64,000 nt of DNA from JAOPZW01 sp963789015. GTDB taxonomy: Bacteria; Actinomycetota; Thermoleophilia; Solirubrobacterales; Solirubrobacteraceae. The translations under genes were made by a program, and so were the position numbers. Each line of letters begins with the position of its first letter. The stretch's first letter is position 1. The stretch lies in contig CAWBIU010000002.1 of assembly GCA_963789015.1 (NCBI GenBank), positions 248,001-312,000 on the forward strand, read 5' to 3'. Below, in pieces: positions 7,354 through 16,861 of this stretch. The notes beneath the pieces are model-generated. The model made no database searches. It was given only the letters and a program-made list of their open reading frames with translations, and was not told the origin of the DNA.

Positions 7354-7498
7354 GCGGGCGGCTCCAGTCCATCGGAACTCCTCGCGCGCGCGCCCAGGCG
7401 TAGCGCGCGAGGAGCGTGATCCAGTCCGCGAGGCCGCCCCACAGGTGGCCGAGCGGACCGGTCACCAGCCACGCGGCGGCGCGGGTGCGTCGCGGCAT
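7343..7498 (-). CDS. Small hydrophobic protein, 51 residues
   Basis: A short reading frame from ATG 7498 to TGA 7343-7345. It has almost only G/C at third positions and four tryptophans: MPRRTRAAAWLVTGPLGHLW then GGLADWITLLARYAWARARG. One hydrophobic, probably membrane-associated helix is followed by a basic segment. It lies divergently from trigger factor, and its end overlaps the 3' end of the broken secreted gene by 11 bases. Codon pattern and composition favour a real gene; no function can be assigned. Confidence 0.55.
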   Translation of the reverse strand: MPRRTRAAAWLVTGPLGHLWGGLADWITLLARYAWARARGVPMDWSRPLSR

Positions 7499-7523
7499 CG
7501 GGATCCGGCCCACGGACGGACGC

Positions 7524-7529
7524 TATCGT
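7524..7529 (+). promoter_or_regulatory. -10 hexamer TATCGT for tig
   Basis: TATCGT ends 9 bases before the ATG at 7539; there is no ribosome site in the gap. Confidence 0.5.
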
Positions 7530-7538
7530 TGCCCGGCC

Positions 7539-8939
7539 ATGCCCGCCGCCGTGAAGACGACCGTCACCGAGCTGCCCGAATCGCGCGTCCGCGTCGAGGC
7601 CGAGGTCCCGCCCGAGGAGGTGGAGCGCTCCGTCCAGCGCATGGCCCGCACGCTGGGTCGAGACCTGCGGATGCCCGGCTTCCGCAAGGGCAAGGTCCCG
7701 CCCCCGGTGGTGATCAAGCGCATCGGCCGCGACAGCGTCCTCGACGAGGCCGTCCGCGGCACGCTCCCGGACTGGTACGTCGACGCGATCGACGCCGCCG
7801 GGATCCATCCCATCGGCGAGCCGTCGCTCGACCTCGGCGACCTGCCCGCGGAGGGCGAGCCGCTGACCTTCACGATCGAGATCGGCGTGCGCCCCACGGC
7901 GACGCTCGGCAACTACAAGGGCGTCGAGGTCGGCCGCCGCGAGCCCGCCGTCGACGACGAGGCGGTGCAGGCGGAGATCGACGCGCTGCGCGACCGCATG
8001 GCGCGCCTGGAGACCGTCGAGGAGCCCGCCGGCGAGGGCGACTTCATCGTCATGGACTACAAGGGCTCGATCGACGGCGAGGCGTTCGCCGGCGGCGAGG
8101 CGCGCGACCAGCTCATCGAGCTGGGCAGCGGCAACCTCGTGCCCGGCTTCGAGGACCAGCTGCGCGGCTCGAGCGCGGGCGACGAGAAGACGATCACGAT
8201 CACCTTCCCCGACGACTACGGCGCCGAGGACCTCCGCGGGCGCACGGCCGACTTCGCCGTCACGGTGAACGAGATCAAGCGCAAGCAGCTGCCCGAGCTC
8301 GACGACGAGTTCGCCTCCGACGCGGCCGGCTTCGACACGATCGACGAGCTGCGCGAGGACGTCGCCAAGCGCATGCGCGAGGCCGACGAGTCACGCGTGG
8401 AGGGCGAGTTCCGCGAGGCCGTGCTCGACGCCGCCGTGCGCGAGGCGACGGTCGAGGTGCCCGAGACGCTGGTCGAGGCGCGCGCCCGCGAGCTGTGGGA
8501 CCGCATGCTCCACTCGCTCGGCCACCAGGGCATCAACCGCGACATGTACCTGCGGATCGCCAACAAGAGCGAGGAGGAGATCCTCGACGAGGCGCGGCCC
8601 GACGCCGAGCAGGCGCTGCGCCGCGAGGCGGTCATCGCCGCGGTCATCGAGGCCGAGGGCATCGAGCCCGCCGACGGCGACGTGCTCGACGCGCTGCAGG
8701 CGACCGCCGCGCGCGAGAACACGACGCCCGAGAAGCTGCGCGCCCGGCTCGAGAAGGCCGGGCGCCTGGACGAGCTGCGCGACGACCTGGCCCAGCGCCA
8801 GGCCATCGACCTGCTGGCCTCCAGCGCCAAGCCGATCACCGTCGAGCAGGCCCAGGCGCGCGACAAGCTGTGGACGCCCGGCAAGGAGGAGCCGGCGAGC
8901 GCGCCCGGCGGACCGCAGCTGTGGACCCCTGGGTCGTGA
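7539..8939 (+). CDS. tig: Trigger factor, ribosome-bound chaperone and prolyl isomerase
   Basis: 466 residues. It binds ribosomal protein L23 at the tunnel exit and folds nascent chains. The ribosome-docking loop is GFRKGK (47-52). The central FKBP-type isomerase domain shows VMDYKGSIDGEAF, LVPGFEDQLRG and FPDDYG. The long C-terminal helical chaperone arms follow, then a low-complexity tail repeating LWTPG. An in-frame ATG lies farther upstream, but ATG 7539 matches the family start and sits just after a -10 hexamer. It heads the tig-clpP-clpX order seen in many bacteria. Confidence 0.95.
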   Translation: MPAAVKTTVTELPESRVRVEAEVPPEEVERSVQRMARTLGRDLRMPGFRKGKVPPPVVIKRIGRDSVLDEAVRGTLPDWYVDAIDAAGIHPIGEPSLDLGDLPAEGEPLTFTIEIGVRPTATLGNYKGVEVGRREPAVDDEAVQAEIDALRDRMARLETVEEPAGEGDFIVMDYKGSIDGEAFAGGEARDQLIELGSGNLVPGFEDQLRGSSAGDEKTITITFPDDYGAEDLRGRTADFAVTVNEIKRKQLPELDDEFASDAAGFDTIDELREDVAKRMREADESRVEGEFREAVLDAAVREATVEVPETLVEARARELWDRMLHSLGHQGINRDMYLRIANKSEEEILDEARPDAEQALRREAVIAAVIEAEGIEPADGDVLDALQATAARENTTPEKLRARLEKAGRLDELRDDLAQRQAIDLLASSAKPITVEQAQARDKLWTPGKEEPASAPGGPQLWTPGS

Positions 8940-9001
8940 CGCCTCTCCGGAGGCTTCGCGTCAGGACCGACGAAGCGGCCGGTCCGCGAAAAGGCGGTTG
9001 G

Positions 9002-9007
9002 TAGGCT
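9002..9007 (+). promoter_or_regulatory. Possible -10 hexamer TAGGCT for clpP
   Basis: TAGGCT stands 73 bases before the clpP ATG in the 141-base gap after tig. If used, clpP-clpX would have its own promoter with a leader of about 67 bases. The small hairpin GCCTC-TCCG-GAGGC at 8941-8954 could end the tig message. Confidence 0.35.
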
Positions 9008-9080
9008 CTCCCGAGCCGCCGCCTTCGTCTTTCGTGCGCCGGCAGGAATCCGCACAGACGAGCGAAACAGAGCGAGGACC

Positions 9081-9665
9081 ATGAGCCCACTTGTCCCCAT
9101 GGTGGTCGAGCAGACGTCGCGAGGCGAGCGCGCCTTCGACATCTACAGCCGGCTGCTGAACGAGCGCATCGTCTTCCTGGGGACCCCCGTGGACGACCAG
9201 ATCGCGAACCTGATCGTGGCCCAGCTCCTGCACCTGGAGTCCGAGGACCCCGACAAGGACATCTCGCTGTACATCAACTCGCCCGGCGGCTCGGTGTACG
9301 CGGGCCTGGCGATCTACGACACGATGCAGTTCATCAAGCCCGACGTGCAGACGATCTGCGTCGGCATCGCCATGTCCATGGGCGCGCTCCTGCTCGCGGG
9401 CGGCGCGGAGGGCAAGCGCATGGCGCTGCCGAACGCCAAGATCCTGATCCACCAGGTCTCGTCGGGCTTCCAGGGCCAGGCCACGGACATCGAGATCCAC
9501 GCCAGGGAGATCATCGACATCCGCCAGCGACTGGACGAGATCATCGCCAAGCACACGAAGCAGGACTACGACAAGGTCCGCAACGACACGGAGCGCGACT
9601 ACTTCATGTCCTCGGAAGAGGCCCAGAAGTACGGCATCATTGACCGGGTGATCTCGGAGCATTAG
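9081..9665 (+). CDS. clpP: ATP-dependent Clp protease proteolytic subunit
   Basis: 194 residues, the usual length. The serine-protease triad is visible: Ser99 in GIAMSMGALLLA, His124 in ILIHQVSSG and Asp173 in ERDYF. The substrate-groove loop INSPGGSVYAGLAIYDTM is intact. It forms the 14-subunit chamber that degrades proteins unfolded by ClpX, encoded 34 bases downstream. The ribosome site is weak (GAGG at 9074-9077). Only one clpP copy is in the window, although actinobacteria commonly have two. Confidence 0.96.
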   Translation: MSPLVPMVVEQTSRGERAFDIYSRLLNERIVFLGTPVDDQIANLIVAQLLHLESEDPDKDISLYINSPGGSVYAGLAIYDTMQFIKPDVQTICVGIAMSMGALLLAGGAEGKRMALPNAKILIHQVSSGFQGQATDIEIHAREIIDIRQRLDEIIAKHTKQDYDKVRNDTERDYFMSSEEAQKYGIIDRVISEH

Positions 9666-9699
9666 CTTCGGCGACCGCCGGGCAAGCTGAGGAGGGACC

Positions 9700-10974
<1,275 letters not shown>

Positions 10975-11007
10975 TCGCAACTCCCCGCTTCCGGGAAGAC
11001 CACCGAC

Positions 11008-11262
11008 ATGTGGATGTGGCGCAAGATCCCGTGGGTCATCGTCTTCGAGGCCGCGATGATGGCGCGCGAGCGCTGGAAGCGGCTGCCCGCCGCCGACCGC
11101 AAGCGCCTCACCGAGCTCGCGCGCAAGTCGCACGGCAAGCCGATGGCGCTGACGCGCGACGAACGCGCCGAGTTCCGGCGCATCGCCGCCGGGCTCGACC
11201 TGTTCGGCATGGCTCGCGACTTCGCGCCGCTCGGGCGGCGCCTGGGACGCCGCCGGCACTGA
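11008..11262 (+). CDS. Conserved small basic protein, 84 residues
   Basis: Not assigned to a named family. The N-terminus is hydrophobic (MWMWRKIPWVIVFEAAMMA) and the rest is very basic and helical (ERWKRLPAADRKRLTELARK, ending GRRLGRRRH). It has no export or catalytic motif. The bias to G/C third bases and its place in the 313-base gap between clpX and valS support a real gene. A membrane-associated or nucleic-acid-binding role is possible but unproven. Confidence 0.65.
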   Translation: MWMWRKIPWVIVFEAAMMARERWKRLPAADRKRLTELARKSHGKPMALTRDERAEFRRIAAGLDLFGMARDFAPLGRRLGRRRH

Positions 11263-11271
11263 ATCCGTCCC

Positions 11272-11277
11272 TAGACT
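11272..11277 (+). promoter_or_regulatory. -10 hexamer TAGACT for valS
   Basis: TAGACT ends 10 bases before the valS ATG at 11288. No T-box leader fits in this short gap. Confidence 0.5.
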
Positions 11278-11287
11278 GACCGGTCCC

Positions 11288-13814
11288 ATGTCGAGTCTGC
11301 AGGACCGCACACGCTTCGAGCCCGCCGAGGTCGAGGCGCGCATCAGCGAGCGCTGGCTGGCCTCGGGCCTGCACCACCCCGAGCCCGAGGGGACGGCGGC
11401 CGAGAACTTCTCGATCGCGATCCCGCCGCCGAACGTGACCGGCGCGCTGCACATGGGCCATGCGCTCAACGGCTCGATCCAGGACACGCTGATCCGCTAC
11501 CACCGCATGCGCGGGGCACGGGCGAAGTGGATCCTCGGCACCGACCACGCGGGCATCGCGACCCAGAAGCAGGTCGAGCGCGCGGTCGAGGCGGAGGGCA
11601 CGACGCGCGAGGAGCTCGGCCGCGAGGCGTTCGTCGCGCGCGTGTGGGAGTGGACCGAGCGGTACGGCGGCACGATCATCGGGCAGTTCAAGCGCCTCGG
11701 CGCGACCGCGGACTACGACGACGAGCGCTTCACGCTCGACGAGCGCTACGTCCGCGCCGTGCTCGGGGTCTTCGTCGCGCTGTACCGCAAGGGCGTCATC
11801 TACCGCGACAACTACCTCGTCAACTGGGACCCGGGCACGCGCTCGGCGATCAGCGACCTCGAGGTCGAGGAGCGAGAGGTCACCGACACGCTCTACCACG
11901 TCGCCTACCCGCTCGCCGACGGCGACGGCGAGGTCGTCGTGGCCACGGTGCGCCCCGAGACGATGCTCGCCGACACCGCGATCGCGGTGCACCCGGACGA
12001 CGAGCGCTACCGCGACCTGGTCGGGCGCGAGGCGATCCTGCCGCTCGTCGGCCGGCGCCTGCCGATCATCGCCGACGACTACGTGAAGACCGAGTTCGGC
12101 ACCGGTGCGCTGAAGATCACCCCGGGCCACGACCCCAACGACTTCGAGATCGGCCGCCGACACGGGCTCGACGAGGTCTCGGCGATCGGCGAGGACGGTC
12201 GCATGACCGCCGCCGCCGGCGAGGACTACGCAGGCCTGGGCGTGGCCGAGGCGCAGGAGCGCGTCGTCGCCGCGCTGCGCGAGCAGGGGCACCTGCGCCA
12301 CACCGAGCCCTACACGCACACGGTGCCGTTCAGCCACCGCTCCGGCGAGCGGATCGAGCCGCTCATCTCGCTGCAGTGGTTCATGGCCATGGACGACCTC
12401 GCGCGCCCGGCCATCGACGCCGTGCGCGACGGGCGCATCACCATCCACCCCGAGTCCCAGAGCCGGCGCTACATCGAGTGGCTCGAGAACATCCGCCCGT
12501 GGTGCATCAGCCGCCAGCTCTGGTGGGGCCACCAGATCCCCGTCTGGTACCGCGGCGAGGAGACCTACGTCGGCACCGAGCCGCCCGAGGGGGAGGGCTG
12601 GGAGCGCGACCCCGACGTGCTCGACACCTGGTTCAGCTCGGCGCTGTGGCCGTTCGCGACGCTCGGCTGGCCCGAGCGAGACGCCCGAGCTGCGCGCCTT
12701 CTACCCGACCGACGTGCTCTCCACGGCGCGCGACATCCTCTTCCTGTGGGTCGCGCGGATGGTGATGATGGGGCTCGAGTTCGCGGGCGACATCCCGTTC
12801 GAGCACGTCTACGTGCACTCGGTCATCCAGGCGCCCGACGGGCGGCGGATGAGCAAGTCGCTGGGCACCGGCATCGACCCGATCGACGAGATCGACCGCC
12901 ACGGCGCCGACGCCGTGCGCTTCGGGCTGCTGGCGATGTCCTCCACGCAGGACGTGCGCTACTCCTCCGAGAAGGTCCAGCAGGGCCAGCGGCTGGCCAA
13001 CAAGCTCTTCAACGCCTCGCGCTACGTGCTCCTCAACGTGCGCGAGGTCGAGCCCGAGCCGCGCCCGCAGACGCCCGCCGACCGCTGGATCCTGTCGCGG
13101 CTGCAGGCGGCCAAGAGCTCGTTCGACGAGAGCCTCGCGGCATTCGACTTCGCCAAGGCCGCGCTCGGCCTCTACGACTTCGTCTACGGCGAGCTGTGCG
13201 ACTGGTACCTCGAGTTCACCAAGGGCCGCGAGTTCGACGACGACCTTTCGGCGACGATGCTCCACGTGCTGCGCGAGACGCTGACGCTCGCCCACCCGGT
13301 GATCCCGTTCGTCACCGAGGAGCTGTGGTCCTACGTGCCCGGCACGGACGAGCTGCTGGCCGTGAGCCAGGCGGCGCCCGCCGACATCGCCCTGCGCGAC
13401 CCAGACGTCGAGGCGCAGATGACGGCGGTCATCGAGGCCGTCCAGGCGCTCCGCTCGTGGCGCGACGAGGCCGGCGTGAAGCCCGGCCAGGTGCTGCCCG
13501 CGCGCATCGACGGGCTCGACGGCGACGCCTCGCTCGTCGCCCGCATGGCCCGGCTGGACCTCGACGCCGACGGCCCGCAGACGGCGGTCGTGCCCGTGCC
13601 CGGCGGCAGCGTCGAGATCCGCGCCGGCGAGCTCGTCGACCGCGAGGCCGAGGCGCGCAAGGCGCAGGCCGAGCGCGAGCGGCTCGGCGCGGAGATCGCG
13701 CGCGCCGAGGCCAAGCTCGCCAACGAGGGCTTCGTGGCCAAGGCGCCGGCCGCGCTCGTCCAGGCCGAGCGCGACAAGCTCGCCAGACTCCGGCAGGAGC
13801 TCGATCTGACATGA
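11288..13814 (+). CDS. valS: Valyl-tRNA synthetase, one frameshift in this sequence
   Basis: Class I synthetase charging tRNA-Val. The HIGH signature is HMGH (55-58, in PPPNVTGALHMGH); the editing domain and WCISRQLWWGHQIPVWY follow. The frame breaks after FATLGWPE near 12677. One extra C there, if removed, joins GWPE to ETPELRAFYPT, as in other ValRS proteins. The second part carries the KMSKS loop (RRMSKSLGTG, about 12842-12870) and the C-terminal coiled-coil arm. The corrected protein is about 841 residues. valS is essential, so a sequencing insertion is much more likely than true inactivation. The stop overlaps the folC start as ATGA. Confidence 0.92.
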
Positions 13815-15049
13815 CGTTCGCCGAGGCCGAGCGCTACCTGCTCTCGCTCGAGCTCTTCGGGATGCGGTTCGGGCTGGACCGCATGCGCCGGCTGATGACG
13901 GCGCTGGGCACACCGCAGGAGCGCTTCGGCAGCGTCCACGTGGCGGGGACGAACGGCAAGTCCTCGACGGTCCGTATGACCGCCGCGATCCTGCGCCGCC
14001 ACGGCCTGCGCAGCGGCGCGTACCTCTCGCCGCACCTCGTCTCGTTCACCGAGCGCGTGCGCATCGACGACGAGGACCTCTCGCCCGAGCGCTTCGCCGC
14101 CGCCGTCGCACGCGCGGCGCGCGCAGCCGCCAAGGTCGACCGCACGCTGGAGGAGGGCGACCTCGTCACGCAGTTCGAGGCGCTCACCGCGGCCGCCTAC
14201 AGCGAGCTGGCCGAGGCGGGCGTCGACGTCGCCGTCATCGAGGCCGGCCTCGGCGGGCGCTGGGACGCGACGAACGTGCTCCCCTCGCGCGTGCAGGTGC
14301 TCACCAACGTCGGGCTCGAGCACACGCGCTGGCTGGGCCCGACGATCGCCGACGTCGCCGCCGAGAAGCTCGACATCGTGCGCCCCGGCGGCACGCTCGT
14401 CGTCGGCGCCGGGCTGCACGAGGACGCGATGGCGCTCGCCGAGCAGGTGACCGCCGAGCGCGGCGCGCGGCTCGTCGTGGCGCCCGCCGACACGGGCATC
14501 GCGCTGCTCGCCGAGGGCGAGCACCAGCGCCGCAACTTCGCCGTCGCGCGCGCCGCGGCCGAGGCCTACCTGGGCGAGCTTGACGACGAGGCGGTGCGCG
14601 CCGCGGCCCTGTCGACGCTCGTGCCCGGGCGCTTCCAGGTCGTCGACGAGCACCCGGCGACGGTCCTCGACGGGGCCCACAACCCGGCCGGGATGGCGGC
14701 GCTGGCCGCGTCGCTGCGCGCCTACGCGGCGGGGCGCCGCGTGGTCGCCTGCCTGTCGGTCCTCGAGGACAAGGACGCGGCCGGGATGCTGCGCGAGCTG
14801 CTGCCCGTGTGCGCCGAGATCGTGCTCACCGCCAGCGCCAACCCGCGCGCGCTGCCGGCGGCGACGCTCGAGTCGCTGTGCGGCCAGCTCGGCGGCCCGC
14901 CGGCGCGCACGGTGGCCGGACCGCGCCGCGCGCTGGCGGCCGCGCGCCAGGCCGCGGGGCCCGACGGCGTCGTCGTGGCCACCGGCTCGATCTACCTGAT
15001 CGCCGACCTGGTGCGCCCCGAGGGCGCCCGCGGGAGGTCGATGCTGTGA
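13811..15049 (+). CDS. folC: Folylpolyglutamate/dihydrofolate synthase
   Basis: 412 residues, Mur-ligase fold. It adds glutamate to folates and, in the bifunctional form, joins dihydropteroate to glutamate. The ATP loop is VAGTNGKSSTVRM (44-56), close to the usual GTNGKGS. LRSGAYLSPHLVSFTERVRI, the catalytic-loop region GLGGRWDATNV and the C-terminal domain TVLDGAHNPAGMAAL are typical. The start overlaps the valS stop by 4 bases, so translation is probably coupled; the valS-folC order is common in bacteria. Confidence 0.93.
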   Translation: MTFAEAERYLLSLELFGMRFGLDRMRRLMTALGTPQERFGSVHVAGTNGKSSTVRMTAAILRRHGLRSGAYLSPHLVSFTERVRIDDEDLSPERFAAAVARAARAAAKVDRTLEEGDLVTQFEALTAAAYSELAEAGVDVAVIEAGLGGRWDATNVLPSRVQVLTNVGLEHTRWLGPTIADVAAEKLDIVRPGGTLVVGAGLHEDAMALAEQVTAERGARLVVAPADTGIALLAEGEHQRRNFAVARAAAEAYLGELDDEAVRAAALSTLVPGRFQVVDEHPATVLDGAHNPAGMAALAASLRAYAAGRRVVACLSVLEDKDAAGMLRELLPVCAEIVLTASANPRALPAATLESLCGQLGGPPARTVAGPRRALAAARQAAGPDGVVVATGSIYLIADLVRPEGARGRSML

Positions 15050-15162
15050 GAGAGGACGGCCCTTCGATGCCGGCGATGGTCGCCCTCGTGGCGGTCGTCG
15101 TGGCCGTCGTGATCCTCGTCTTCTTCGCGCTTGGATACGGATTCGGCCGACTCTTCCTCTAA
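15046..15162 (+). CDS. Single-pass membrane miniprotein, 38 residues
   Basis: Starts at GTG 15046, whose last two bases begin the folC stop (GTGA), with GGGAGG at 15032-15037 eight bases upstream. It reads VREDGPSMPAMVALVAVVVA then VVILVFFALGYGFGRLFL: a short acidic start, one long hydrophobic helix and a C-terminal GxGFGRLF. The strong ribosome site and stop-start coupling support translation despite the size. ATG 15067 is an alternative start. Role unknown; probably inner membrane. Confidence 0.6.
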   Translation: MREDGPSMPAMVALVAVVVAVVILVFFALGYGFGRLFL

Positions 15163-15165
15163 CGT
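15160..15165 (+). promoter_or_regulatory. -10 hexamer TAACGT for the zinc-ribbon gene
   Basis: TAACGT begins with the stop codon of the miniprotein gene and ends 8 bases before the ATG at 15174. Confidence 0.45.
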
Positions 15166-15173
15166 CTGCGCCC

Positions 15174-15719
15174 ATGCTGCTGCCCGTCGGCGTCTTCGGA
15201 ATCGAGTCCGAGGCTCTCGACACGGCGATCAAGCTTCTCGTGCTCGTCGCCGTCGTCGTCTGGCTCGCTCTCGTCTACTACACCTACGCGGACGCCCGCC
15301 GGCGGATCGCCGATCCGATGCTCGTCGCATGCGCGACGGCGGCGTCGCTGTTCCCGTTCGTCGGGACGATCGTCTACATGATCGTGCGCCCGCCCGAGTT
15401 CCTCGACGACGTGCGCGAGCGCGAGCTCGAGATGCAGGCCGCGGAGGCGCGCCTGCAGGAGAGCGGCTACCTCCTCTGCCCGCACTGCGAGCAGCACGTG
15501 GAGAAGGACTTCCTGCGCTGCCCGAACTGCCTGCGCAAGCTCAAGGACCCGTGCACGAGCTGCGGGCGCCCGCTGGACCCGCAGTGGCAGGTGTGCCCGT
15601 ACTGCGAGGCCGAGGTGCCGGGGCGCGCTCCGCTGCCGCGCCGGCGCCGGCGGCGTTCGACCGCCGACCTCGAGCGCGAGGCGACCGCCTCCTACGAGGC
15701 GCCGCCCTCCCCCCAGTAA
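15174..15719 (+). CDS. Membrane protein with double zinc ribbon
   Basis: 181 residues. Two transmembrane helices (about residues 16-40 and 50-73) are followed by a helical Glu-rich linker. A cytosolic zinc-ribbon region comes next, with four CxxC pairs: CPHC, CPNC, CTSC and CPYC (about residues 102-144). A strongly basic run (RRRRRR) and a loose tail end it. Zinc binding is well supported; the partner or ligand is not known. A -10 hexamer overlapping the previous stop gives it a likely leaderless promoter. Confidence 0.75.
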   Translation: MLLPVGVFGIESEALDTAIKLLVLVAVVVWLALVYYTYADARRRIADPMLVACATAASLFPFVGTIVYMIVRPPEFLDDVRERELEMQAAEARLQESGYLLCPHCEQHVEKDFLRCPNCLRKLKDPCTSCGRPLDPQWQVCPYCEAEVPGRAPLPRRRRRRSTADLEREATASYEAPPSPQ

Positions 15720-15743
15720 CCACACCTTCCGAAGGAGACCCCC

Positions 15744-16151
15744 ATGGACCGGACCCTCATCCTGGTCAAGCCGGACGCGTTCGCGCGCGGCCTGACCGGC
15801 GAGATCATCGCCCGCTTCGAGCGCAAGGGCCTGAAGATCGTCGCGCTCAAGCACATGACGGTCGACGAGGACCTGGCCAAGCGACACTACGCCGAGCACG
15901 ACGGCAAGCCGTTCTTCGGCGAGCTCGTCGACTTCATCACCTCGGCGCCGCTCGTCGCCATGGTGCTCGAGGGCGACCAGGCGGTCGTCGCCGCGCGCCA
16001 GGTCATCGGCGCCACGAACCCGCTCGAGGCCTCGCCGGGCTCGATCCGCGGCGACTTCGCGATCGCCGTCGGGCAGAACATGGTCCACGGCTCGGACTCG
16101 GCCGAGTCGGCCGGGCGCGAGGCCGGGCTGTTCTTCCCCGAGCTCGCGTAG
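15744..16151 (+). CDS. ndk: Nucleoside diphosphate kinase
   Basis: 135 residues, full length. It transfers the terminal phosphate from ATP to other nucleoside diphosphates through a phosphohistidine, here His115 in NMVHGSDS. TLILVKPDAFARG and the GATNPLEASPGSIRGDF segment are standard. GAAGGAG at 15731-15737 is a clear ribosome site. The final G of its TAG stop is the first base of the maf start codon. Confidence 0.96.
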   Translation: MDRTLILVKPDAFARGLTGEIIARFERKGLKIVALKHMTVDEDLAKRHYAEHDGKPFFGELVDFITSAPLVAMVLEGDQAVVAARQVIGATNPLEASPGSIRGDFAIAVGQNMVHGSDSAESAGREAGLFFPELA

Positions 16152-16720
16152 TGCAGGCGCCGCGACTGGTCCTGGCCAGCCGCTCGCCGCAGCGCCGCGC
16201 GATCCTCGAGAGCCTGGGCGTCGCGTTCGACATCCGCCCGGCCGACGTCGTCGAGGAGGACGAGGGTCCGCCCACGACCGTCGCGGCCGAGAACGCGCTG
16301 CGCAAGGCGATCGCCGCCGAGGGGCGCCCCGGCGAGGTCGTGCTCGGCGTCGACACGCTCGTGGCCACCGGGCTGGACCTGTGGGGCAAGCCGCGCGACG
16401 AGGAGCACGCGCGCGAGACGCTGCGCCGGCTGTCGGGGACGACGCACGAGGTCGTCAGCGGCGTCGCGCTGCGCGCCCACGACGGCACGGTCCAGGCCGA
16501 GACGGCGACCACGCGCGTCACCTTCCGCGATCTCGGCGAGGCAGTGCTCGACTGGTACGTGGCCACCGGCGAGTGGCGCGAGCGCGCCGGCGGCTACGCC
16601 ATCCAGGGCCGCGGCGCCGCCCTCGTGACGCGCGTCGAGGGTGACTACCTGAACGTCGTCGGCCTTCCCGTGCCGACGTTGCTGGGCCTCTGGCCAGGCC
16701 TGCTCTGGCCCGCTTGCTAG
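16151..16720 (+). CDS. maf: Maf-type nucleotide pyrophosphatase
   Basis: 189 residues from GTG 16151, which shares one base with the ndk stop. Maf proteins hydrolyse non-canonical or modified nucleoside triphosphates to monophosphates. LVLASRSPQRRAILESLG is the family start (S/T-x-S-P-R-R substrate loop), EVVLGVDTLV carries the catalytic Asp and YAIQGRGAALVTRVEGDYLN is the conserved end. It is coupled to ndk, a logical pairing in nucleotide-pool maintenance. A role in septum inhibition, reported for some Maf proteins, cannot be judged here. Confidence 0.9.
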   Translation: MQAPRLVLASRSPQRRAILESLGVAFDIRPADVVEEDEGPPTTVAAENALRKAIAAEGRPGEVVLGVDTLVATGLDLWGKPRDEEHARETLRRLSGTTHEVVSGVALRAHDGTVQAETATTRVTFRDLGEAVLDWYVATGEWRERAGGYAIQGRGAALVTRVEGDYLNVVGLPVPTLLGLWPGLLWPAC

Positions 16721-16792
16721 CTCGGGTTTTGCAGGCGATTTTGCGCCCTGCAGGGGTTCTTCCGGGGGTCGGGGAGATCGGGGATGGTCCGC

Positions 16793-16798
16793 TACACT
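16793..16798 (+). promoter_or_regulatory. -10 hexamer TACACT for the mreB operon
   Basis: TACACT lies 63 bases before the mreB ATG in the 141-base gap after maf, so this operon would have a leader of about 55 bases. An imperfect hairpin at about 16733-16753 may end the maf message. Confidence 0.5.
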
Positions 16799-16861
16799 GG
16801 CCCCGCGGCCGTCGCGCACCCGCAGCGCGGGCGTTCGGACGATGCGGTCGTCCTCTCGCGT

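Noticed and set aside
8941..8954. GCCTC-TCCG-GAGGC hairpin after tig as a terminator.
   Set aside because: Only a 5-base-pair stem with no T tract; such pairs occur often by chance in this base composition, so it is mentioned but not listed as a terminator.
11263..11287. T-box or other riboswitch before valS.
   Set aside because: Only 25 bases separate the genes and a -10 hexamer fills part of them; no leader RNA fits.
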